Assembly: GCA_012295275.1 (NCBI GenBank)
Contig: CM022676.1
Span: 12,178,160-12,220,659 of the forward strand
Source: Chrysomallon squamiferum
Lineage: Eukaryota; Mollusca; Gastropoda; Neomphalida; Peltospiridae
Direction of reading: 5' to 3'
Length of the DNA stretch: 42,500 nt
A model generated the notes under the pieces. The model searched no databases. It saw only the letters and a list, made by a program, of their open reading frames with translations, and was not told where the DNA came from. The first letter of the stretch is position 1; each line of letters opens with the position of its first letter. A program made the translations under genes and the position numbers. Positions 1-11,965 of this stretch are shown here, piece after piece.

Positions 1-185
1 ATATTACCTAAGATGTTCCATCTGCTTTACATTATATAAATTACATTTTCAGTGATGCTTTGGTATTAACTATGACAGAAATTTCAGGCATCAAGAGTAG
101 TTACATCATTATTCTGTTTCTGCTGATTTAATGTGTATTATTAGTATTACTGTTAATTATAACTGTGTTTGTGTTTTTGTTTCAG

Positions 186-3100
186 CTGAAGTCAGAGAAA
201 CCTCCACCAAAACAAAAAAAGAAAAATATGGGAACATTTAAAACGCAACTGTCAAAGTAAGTTTTTAGTTTAAATATTACAACAGCACTTTCAAAATAAC
301 TTTTTAATTTAAATATTAAAACATCACTGTCAAAGTAAGTTTTTATTTTAAATATTAAAACATTACTTGAAAATAGCTTTTTAATTTAAATATTAAAACA
401 CCACTGATAAAGCAAATTTTTAATTTAAATATTAAAATGTCACTGTAATAGTAAGTTTATAATTTAAATATTAAAATTTAGCTGATAAATTTGAAAACAC
501 CAGCATCAAAGTTACTTTATTTGGAAAATATTAAAATTTAAATTGCTGTCAAGATGAGTGAAATTTTACATAATAAAAATAGTTTTTAATTGTTGTTTCA
601 AAGGCTGTGCTATGCTAAGAGAATATACATGTCAAAGTTCCCTTTGAAATGATTACAGAGGCTCTGAACGAGTAGACATTAGTAAACAGTGTCTACTTAA
701 TGAGTTCACAATGTCTACTTAATGAATAGATTAATGGCCTGTAGACTGATTAGTTACAGATATCTTATTTCTGTTGGTAACACATTCTGTCAGGGAGGCT
801 ACTAGTCATGTACTTGATTTTCTACATAGTTCTATTTTCATTTGTCTGTTTATATGTTTTTATATGTTTGTAATTTAAATTTTTTTTATTTATTTGTTCT
901 TTTCTTTTATTTTATTTTTTTTATTTTTTATTTTTTGTGTATTTTGATATAATTTACATTTAATTTTATATAGTTATACATTTATATATTTACATAATAT
1001 ATTATTAGACTTTAATATGTTAATGTTTATATGTTTCTATTTTTATATACAGTTTTCTTATATTTTATATTTCATACTAATGTATTTTTCTGTTTTTCTG
1101 TTTTTCTGTTTTAACGTTTTCATATTAATTGATCTTTATATTTTTACATATTTATGTTAACATATCTTTGTATTTTTATTATTTTTTTAAATGTTTGTTT
1201 TCGTTTTTTTTGTATTCCAGTGAGATGAAAATATCAAGACGAGCAGAAAAGAAGCAGATACGAAAACAAAAAAAATATGAAGCGAGGCTGTTAAGAACAG
1301 AATTGGAACAACAAGAACAACAGCAGCAGCAACAACACCACCACCAACAACAACAACACCACCAACAACAAAATGTATTGACAGAGAAAAACCAGAACAA
1401 CAGTGGAAACCAGCTATTCCGAGAAGCCACTGATCAGCGTAAATATTGTATAATTTATGTATTGTTAAATATAAATGTTGTATAATTCATATATTGTTAA
1501 ATGTAAATGTATAATTTATATGTTGTTAAATGTAAATGTATAATTTATATATTGTTAAATGTAAATGTTGTATAATTCATATATTGTTAAATGTAAATGT
1601 ATAATTTATATGTTGTTAAATGTAAATGTATAATTTATGTTGTTAAACATAAATGTTGTATAATTTATATGTTGTTAAATGTAAATGCATCATTTATATA
1701 TTGTTAAACATAAATGTTGTATAATTTATGTTAAATGTAAATGTTCTATAATTTACATGTTAAACATGTCATATAATTCATATATTATATTGTGATAAAT
1801 GTAAATATTTTATTGTTTAAATATTGTATTGTAATAAATGTAAATATTGTATTATTTATATATTGCAATGTTTTGCAATAAACATTAAAATTGTATTATT
1901 TGTATAATGCATTGTGATAAAGGTAAACACTGTTTAATTTATATATTGTATTGTGATAAATATAAATATTGTATTTATATATTGTATTGTGATATATATT
2001 GTATGTGATAAATGTAAACACTGTTTAATTTATATATTGTATTGTGATAAATATAAATATTGTATTTATATATTGTATTGTGATATATATTGTATGTGAT
2101 AAATGTAAATATCAGTTATTCATTATATTAGAGTAAATATATAATTGTATAATTATATATAAATATAGCATTACATGTAAATATATAATTGTATAATTAT
2201 ATATAAATATAGCATTACATGTAAATATATGATGAGTAAAAAAACTGAAGTGATTTTGTTTGTGTTACAGCAAATCTTGACGAGTTGGATAACACAAACA
2301 TGACAGTGTTGAAGAAAGAAGATGAACTTCCCAGTTCTAAAGTAAATCTTACATTTTGTTCTGTTCTGTTTCTAAAATTACATCTGTTTCACTTCAAACT
2401 GATTGTTTTTCTGTTTCTTGTTAATCTTTATCTATAAAAATAAAAAAAATAATAAAATAAAAAATAAATTATGCTAACAACATCTTAAATAACGTTTGTG
2501 TTTGTTCAACAGTTACATTCTTACTGCTGTTGAGAATTTCTTTTCTTTTCTTTTTTCCCTTTTTTAAATTATTTTTTCTTCTTCATAATTTTTAATTTTT
2601 TAAATTAATTTATTTAGATGAAGGCTAAGAAGACAAAGAAGAAGAAAGAGAAAAGTAAGATGTATGTACCAGTGGAGGTGAACTTTACAGACAAGAAGGA
2701 AACTCAGCTAGAGAGTGAATTCACCATCTCCGACGATGACGATGAATCGAGGTAAACACAGAAAACTGTAAACATACAAACACAGACACATCTTCAGCTA
2801 AACATACAAACACAAACACATCTTCAGTTAAACATACAAACACAAACACATCTTCAGTTAAACATACAAACACAAACACATCTTCAGTTAAATATACAAA
2901 CACAAACACATCTTCAGTTAAACATACAAACACAAACACATCTTCAGTTAAACATACAAACACATCCTCAGTTAAACATACAAACACAAACACATCTTCA
3001 GTTAAACATACAAACACATCCTCAATTAAACATACAAACAAACAAACTTCACAAACATCTTCTTCAGTTAAACATACAAACACAAACACATCTTCAAAAC

Positions 3101-6100
3101 ATACAAACACACACACATCTTCAGTTAAACATACAAACACACACACATCTTCAGTTAAATATACAAACACATCCTCAGTTAAACAAAAACACAAACACAT
3201 CTTCAGTTAAACATACAAACACAAACACATCTTCACATACAAACACATCTTCAGTTAAACATACAAACACATCCTCAAAAACATACAAACACAAACACAT
3301 CTTCAGTTAAACATACAAACACATCCTCAGTTAAACATACAAACACAAACACATCTTCAGTTAAACATACAAACACATCCTCAGTTAAACATACAAACAC
3401 AAACACATCTTCAGTTAAACATACAAACACAAACACATCTTCAGTTAAACATACAAACACAAACACATCTTCAGTTAAACATACAAACACACACACATCT
3501 TCAGTTAAACATACAAACACACACACATCTTCAGTTAAATATACAAACACATCCTCAGTTAAACATACAAACACAAACACATCTTCAGTTAAACATACAA
3601 ACACAAACACATCTTCAGTTAAACATACAAACACATCTTCAGTTAAACATACAAACACAAACACATCTTCAGTCAAATATACAAACACAAAGATATCTTC
3701 AGTTAAATATACAAACACAAACACATCTTCAGTTAAACATACAAACACAAACACATCTTCAGTTAAACATACAAACACATCCTCAGTTAAACATACAAAC
3801 ACAAACACATCTTCAGTTAAACATACAAACACAAACATCTTCAGTTAAACATACAAACACAAACATCTTCAGTTAAACATACAAACACAAACACATCTTC
3901 AGTTAAACATACAAACACAAACATATCTTCAGTTAAACATACAAACACAAACACATCTTCAGTTAAACATACAAACACAAACACATCTTCAGTTAAACAT
4001 ACAAACACATCCTCAGTTAAACATACAAACACAAACACATCTTCAGTTAAATATACAAACACATCCTCAGTTAAACATACAAACACAAACATCTTCAGTT
4101 AAACATACAAACACAGACACATCTTCAGTCAAATATACAGACACATGTTCAGTTAAATGTACAAACAAAAACAAATCTTCACTTAAACATACAAACACAA
4201 ACACATCTTCAGTTAAACATACAAACACATCTTCAGTTAAATGTACAAACAAAAACAAATCTTCACTTAAACATACAAACACAAACACATCTTCAGTTAA
4301 ATGTTCAAACACAAAGTTTCAGTTAAATGTACAAACACAAACAAATCTTTAGTTAAACATACAAACATTTCTTCAGTTAAATATACAAACACAAACAAAT
4401 CATCAGTTAAACATACAAACACAAACACATCTTCACTTAAACATACAAACACAGATACATCTTCAGTCAAATATACAAAAACAAACACATCTTCAGTTAA
4501 ATATACAAACACAAACACATCTTCATTTAAACATACAAACACAAACACATCTTCAGTTAAACGTACAAACACAAACACATCTTCAGTCAAATATACAAAC
4601 ACAAACACATCTTCAGTTAAACATACAAACACAAACACATCTTCAGTTAAACGTACAAACAAACACATCTTCAGTCAAATATACAAAAACAAACATCTTC
4701 AATTAAACATACAAACACAAACACATCTTCAGTCAAATATACAAAAACAAACATCTTCAATTAAACATAGAAACCTATCTTCAGTTTATTCTTTTATCTC
4801 TTTCTGTTTATCAGTTTGTCTCTGGAATATGTTGGTCATTTTGTATCTTCAATTTTATCCATTGTTTCTATCATTCTGTCCATCTTTCCTAATTATAATC
4901 TCTGTCTCTGTCTGTGTCTCTGTCTTTCTCTTTGTCTCTGTCTGACTCTCTGTGTCACTGTGTCTGTCTGTCTCTATGTCTGTAATTATCTTACTGTGTA
5001 TTTAATCAATCCTTGTTTCTCTATTTTCTTTCTTTCTTTCTTTCTTTTTTTATATATACAGGGTGTCCCAGAAGTCACGCACCATGAAGATTTTTATTTA
5101 GATACACATAAATTAGTAGCGAAACCCTCAACAGAGTAACTAAACAGTTTTATAAAGAGAATTGAAGTATGTATCAATGCAGAGGGCAAGCAATTTGAGC
5201 ATTTGTTATGATTATTATTAATAAAAATTTTATTCATATGTATCTAAATAAAAATCTTCATGGTGCGTGACTTCTGGGACACCCTGTATATCAATTTATT
5301 TATTTGATTATTTATATATCAGTTTATTTATTTATATATCAATTTATTTATTTGTTTATTTATATATCAATTTATTTATTTGTTTATTTATATATCAATT
5401 TATTTATTTATTTGCTTATTTATATATCAATTTATTTATTTGCTTATTTATATATCAATTTATTTATTTTTTTATTTATATATCAATTTATTTATTTATT
5501 TATATATCAATTTATTTATTTGTTTGTTTGTTTGTTTGTTTGTTTCTGCAGACAGATGGTTGATGTGCAGTGTGGACCGTTTGCTGTTCCCATGTCTCTT
5601 GTAGATCAGGTGTCAAGTCTGGAGCCTCAGTATGACGAAGATTTCCACCTGCAGAAGAATGAAGTCGCTCAGAACCTGTTTGTGTAAGATTCTTCATTTT
5701 AGCTTTTGTATCTGACGCTCAAAGATTTAATTTTACTGGAGACTTTTAGTCTTTCTACCAGTATTTCATAATTGTTTTACCATTGTTTCATTGTTAGCAA
5801 GTCTTTCATTATTGTTAATTACCTTTTTTTTTATCAACTGTCATTTTATAATTTATTTTTGTTATTATTTTACATTATTTTATCATTGTTGATCACTGTT
5901 TTATCACTTTAAATAAAAAGTTAAATTTATGCAAGATTTTGTAGAAAGCAGGCATAAACCACATTCTGTCAGTGATGCTTCAGTCATTATTTCTTTAAAA
6001 TATCAAACACAAAAATATCAAACAAACAAAAAAAGCTCCTTATTTGTAATATTTATAAATTATAACGTGTGTGTTTTTATTCAGATACTTTGAGGAGCTG

Positions 6101-9100
6101 TTGACAGAGCATGGACCTCAGGAATTTGATTCTCCGATTCTGAAGCGAGAGCTGGAGGACTTCCCCGATGAGGCGAGATCAGTCATAGAAAAGTGTAACG
6201 GACTTCGAGGATTCTTCCAGAGGTCACACAGGTTCGGAATCATGGATAACTATGTGTGTGTTCTCAAGGACTGCGGCAAAGTGAGACAGTTATCAAAATA
6301 TAAAAAACATCCACTTTTACCCAACCCCCAGTTCCACCCACAGACTACTGGTGGATTATTACCCACTCCTCCAAATGTACTTCATGCTGGATATTCAGGT
6401 GCATATCAAACATTTGGTTCTAGTGGTTTGTTAGGTTCTCGTGCAAATGTAGGTTCTCATGCAAATGTAGGTTCATCTGGAATTTTAAATTCTTCAACAC
6501 TTTTAGGTTCTTGTGGAACATTAGCTTCTTCTAAAATAAATAGTTCTACTGAAACGTTATGTTTGGCTGATGGTGAGAACATTACAGAAAGTAAAAAATC
6601 ATCATTAGAGAGTTCTCATAGTTCAGCGATACCGCCTAAAAAGCCTCTTAATCCTTTGTCAAAAGCTAAAACAAACATGCCTAAACCACTGTCATCTTTA
6701 ATAGAAATCTCAGCCAGAGACTCAGTTATAAGTGATTCTGTTATAAAAAGTGTAACGACTGACTCGGTTAGTAAAAACGTAACAAGTGACTCAATTATAA
6801 AAAGTTTAGCTAGTCAGTCAATTATAAATAGTGTAACCAGTGAGCCCGTTATCAGCATTATGAATACTGAAGCTAATATGTCTGATAAAAGAACTAACCT
6901 GAATCCTTCAGCTGAAGAGTTTAAACCATCAGGTGTTAATATGGATCCTGCAAGTATTGATGTAGGTGATGTAGATAATGATAGTGTTGATGTAGATTAT
7001 GATGAACTGGTTCAGTTCACTCTGAAAGGTGCTCGTCCTAAGACTGGCAGTTACAACACACTGGACGACTTCTCTCTTCCACCGTCTGCTGTGACAAAAC
7101 AGAGCCGCAAAACAAAGAACAAAGACAAAGGAGAACACAACAGAAAAATCGACTTTAACAGCATCGATGACATTGACGACATCCAGCTGTCAGAATCAGG
7201 TGAAGCTGTGAGAAGAGAAAATGGCAAAACTGAGTTGAGTGTTGATTTCACCCAGACTGGAAGTAAAACCGATTCTACTTCTGAGCGATGGTCGGAACAC
7301 GACCACTGGGATGACGTTGATGACGTCTCAGACACAAATTCAATGAAGGAGATGGGAAAGTTCAGTGAGGGTGACCGGGTTGTCGGCTGGGCAGTTCAGG
7401 GAGCTTCTAAGACTGAAATCTCCAACAGTCGCAGCAGCTCCCGTTCTTCCAACCTGAGTGAGCTGAATGCTGATCCTCTGTTCAGAACATCGTCACCCGC
7501 AGCACTCCCCTCCAGCTCTGCCAGCTGTTCCCCTACACCTTTGAAATCAATTTCTTCACTAGCGTCTAGGGAACTCATCCACAAAAAGACTGTCTCCTGA
7601 TATTGTTTTGCAAGGATTTCCGAACCAGTTTAAGACATCACCATCATCATCATCATCATCGTTTTCATCAGAAAAGAAATCAGTTTCTGCAGCTTGCAAC
7701 ATCAGTGAATCTGGACTAGCCACAAAGACCGCTTACATTTCACCTGCAGTACAAAACACATCCTCAGTTAAACAGTTACCAGCTTTTCCCAATCCACCCT
7801 ACCCTCTCTCTGCATTATCTAATTCAGCTGAAAAACTTCTACACTCAGATGCAGTTAGAAAGCCCACCATCACAGAATTCACGACAAACACAAGTTTGAA
7901 TTTCACACCACAAACCAGCAGTGAATGGACACCAGGCAACAGTACATATAATTTACATGATGAGGAATACTCTCTGTCCAGTTTAGGACAGAGTGACATC
8001 TTGACCCGGTGGTCAGCAGGTTTTGACAGCTGTGTAAAGAAGTCGTCAGGGTTTGACTACCAGTCAGCTGCAGCTCGTGGAGGTCTACACACAGGACTCC
8101 CAAACAGCGAGTGGGCAAGAAACAAGGTGACGAATGAGGCAGAGACGCAGACAGAGGTGGGCGTGATGTCAGTGGAAACAAACACTGACCTCAACCTGGA
8201 CATGCTGATTGGACACTGCAAAACACTGGAGGTGAAACAGAAATACATGGAAGATGAAAAAAGTCATCTTCAGGTGAGTGATCTGTCACAGCTGAATAAT
8301 GTTACGAATTTGAACATGTTGTTTAATATGGACATCTTAGTTAATCTTTTTTAATGTTAGTTTTTCTCTCTTTTGTCTTGTTAACTATTGTTTCTGTCTG
8401 GATATACTGCTTTATAATTTTTATTTCAGTTGTCAGACCAATGACAGAAGTAAACGAAGTGTCAGTAATTTCACTTTCAGACAAATGATAGAAATTAAAG
8501 AAGTGTCAGTAATTTCACTTTCAGGTGTTGTGCAGTCAGTGGATGAGTGAGAAAATAAGTCTGCAGCAGAAAATATCCCAGCTAGAACAGCAGTCAGTTT
8601 TACACTGTGAACAGATAGAGCAGTAAGTGTCTACATAGCAGTGTCAGTCTGCAGTCAGTTATAATGTAGCAGTGTCAGTCTGCACACAGAATGTAGCAGT
8701 GTCAGTCTGCAGTCAGTCAGAATGTAGCAGTGTCAGTCTGCAGTCAGTTATAATATAGCAGTGTCAGTCTACTATTGTCAGAATATAGAAGTCTGTATTT
8801 GGAGTACAGCAGTTGGAATATAGCAGTGTCAGTCTGTAGTCAGTTATAATGTAGCAGTGTCAGTCTGCAGTCAGTCAGAATGTAGCAGTGTCAGTCTGCA
8901 GTCAGTTATAATATAGCAGTGTCAGTCTACTATTGTCAGAATATAGAAGTCTGTATTTGGAGTACAGCAGTTGGAATATAGCCGTGTCAATCTGTAGTCA
9001 GTTATAATGTAGCAGTGTCAGTCTGCAGTCAGTCAGAATGTAGCAGTGTCAGTCTGCAGTCAGTTATAATATAGCAGTGTCAGTCTACTATTGTCAGAAT

Positions 9101-9877
9101 ATAGAAGTCTGTATTTGGAGTACAGCAGTTGGAATATAGCAGTGTCAGTGTGTAGTCAGTTATAATGTAGCAGTGTCAGTCTACTATTGTCAGAATATAG
9201 AAGTCTGTATTCAGAGTACTGCAGTTGGAATATAGCAGTGTCAGTGTGTAGTCAGTTATAATGTAGCAGTGTCAGTCTACTATTGTCAGAATATAGCAGT
9301 CTGTATTCAGAGTACTGCAGTTGGAATATAGCAGTGTCAGTGTGTAGTCAGTTATAATGTAGCAGTGTCAGTCTACTATTGTCAGAATATAGAAGTCTGT
9401 ATTTGGAGTACTGCAGTTGGAATATAGCAGTGTCAGTGTGTAGTCAGTATATGTCAGTAGTAGTCTATTCTGCAAATTTTACACACACTGTAATATGTGA
9501 ATACAAACAGCAACTGATCTGCTTTTAAAGCTGTCGGCTAAATACAGAGTTAGACATTTTGTTTTGTATGTGCAAAAACCATTAAGTGTCTTTTGTTAGC
9601 TTTTATTCTTACTGAAAGTTTTAACAGGAGAGAATTGTATCTATATCTATATTTTTATTTATTTCAGACTTAGCAAGGATTTGAAATTACAGAAGGAAAA
9701 CTGTGAAATTCTCCTACAGCAGCAGCAGAATGACAGGTTTTCTCATACTTCTACTCTTTGTGGAGACATATCATGTTCTTTTTCTCCTTAAAATTATAAC
9801 GATCATTATCTGTTATCAGTCATCCCCAATTTCAAAAATGTAATGGGTTTGATTGCTTTTTCTTTTCTTTTTCCACA

Positions 9878-9920
<43 letters not shown>

Positions 9921-11920
9921 TAGATAGATAGATAGATAGATATACATATTTTATAATTTTATTATTTTATTTTTTTATTTTTTTATTTTACTTATAAATC
10001 ATAACTTGCCTTATGACACACATCTGTTTTCTTTAACTTGTGTATATGTTACCAGTTCATCATCTGTTTCATTACATGCAGGCTGTTTTTGGTCTGTCAC
10101 TTAGGATTTAGGATCAGGGACAGTTTACCTGTATTAAGTTTTTATTTGTTTTTGTTAATACCTGCCCTTTCATTCTTTTTCTTCTTTTATTCTTCTTTCT
10201 TCTCTTTCTTTTCTTCTTTCTTCTCTTTCTTATTATTATTTTAATTTTCCTCTTTTCTTGTAAGATAATTTATTTTTTCTTGATTGTTGTTTTATCGTTG
10301 TTGAGGTTATTTGTAAGGGTACATTTGTATTTAAGATTATTTAATTGACCCTTAATGAAATCACCACTTTTCTGTAATTATTATTTATTTATTATTGTAT
10401 TTTTATAGCTACAAGACTGAAGAAAAACAGAAACAGTTAGATGCTGAAACTGAAAGAGCAAAAAATGCTGAGGTATTTTATTATTAGTATCATCATCATT
10501 ATCATCTTCATTTTCATTGACATTATCTTTATTACATCATTATTATATTTATTATTATTATTATGATTATTATTATCTTGATTATTATTGTCACATCATT
10601 TTTATCTTGTTTTTTTTTTTCATTTTAGTTTTTAAAATGTGTATTTTTATTATTGGTGTTGTTAATGTTTTGGTAATTCAATAAAAAAAATTAGGAGTCT
10701 TTACTAGTTGTTTTAGATATATCAGGGTTATCAAGGACAAGAGTACTTGCAGAACAGCAGCAATGTAAGTTAGTGTTTGGTTGTCAGCTGAGTATAATTA
10801 AAAAATTGAGTATCAGTTTGTCTCAAATTGCAGATTGAAGTTTTGAAGCTCAGACTTCAGTTGAATCTGCAGGAAGTAAGCAAGATCAAACAAGACGTTG
10901 CTTTTCATCAACACAATCTCAACACATTTGTCTCAAAGTAAGTTTAACATCAACACATTTGTCTCAAAGTAAGTTTAACATCAACACATTTGTCTCAAAG
11001 TAAGTTTAACATCAACACATTTGTCTCAAAGTAAGTTTAACATCAACACATTTGTCTCAAAGTAAGTTTAACATCAACACATTTGTTCTTAAAGTAACAC
11101 TGACATCAACACATTTGCCTTAGTTTAATATCAACAATACTTAACAAATTCATTCTTCTATCACTGATACAGTCCTAACACTTTATTTTTGAAGTCACTT
11201 TTTTATCACCATGTCATTCATGACTTCATGTTAAACACTCTTTCAATGTACATGTATATTTTTTATTATTATTATTATTATCTGTTTTCTTTTGATCACT
11301 GTCTTAGCAGAGGCTTATGACCATCAAACAGTAGTTTATTGTATTGTAAGTACACAGTGTCCAGATACTGAACCAGTGAAATCAACTCACTGGACACTGG
11401 TAATTTTGTTCAGAGTCAAGTTAAAATTGAGGCTCAGTTGCAGTCAGTAACGACTACTTCCAAAGTGCGTTGTTATATTACTCTTCTTACAGTGTAATAA
11501 AACTAATGTTTCTTCTAGATGTCTGAACAAAAACAGTGAAGTGCCCTCACATGCCAGACAGGCTCTGGCACACTGTAAACAGGTCATAGCCAAGTGTGAC
11601 CTCAAACAAACTGAGCTGAAGGTTTGTTTATTACAAATATTTAACACTTCTGTAAACTTAGCTAATATGTTATACACACACATACAGAGTATGAGGAGAG
11701 ACTGGCATGTTTGAAGTCAGTGTGTGTGTGTGTATGTGTTTCATTACAAAGATATGTTTTATTTCAGAGAATGTGAGTAGAGACTGGCATGTTTGAAGTC
11801 AGTGTGTGTGTGTGTGTGTGTGTTGGTTTCATTACAAAGATATGTTTTATTTCAGAGAGAATGTGAGTAGAGACTGGCATGTTTGAAGTAAGGTGTGTCT
11901 GTCTGTGTCTGTGTCTGTGT

Positions 11921-11965
<45 letters not shown>

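Noticed and set aside
2721-4668. Long antisense open frames with repeated TEDVFVFVCL-type decapeptides
   Set aside because: Produced by a 30/24-bp minisatellite whose unit is a multiple of three; no start context, splice context or non-repeat sequence supports a protein.
4301-4945. Sense open frame rich in KHTNTNTSSV
   Set aside because: The same minisatellite read on the other strand, inside a well-defined intron.
5267-5604. Open frames of repeated FIYLFIYQFIYL
   Set aside because: Translation of an AT-rich tandem array; only the last part (5552-5683) is a real exon.
7799-8248. Antisense frames opposite the large TTC3-like exon
   Set aside because: Shadows of the coding strand; no splice or homology support.
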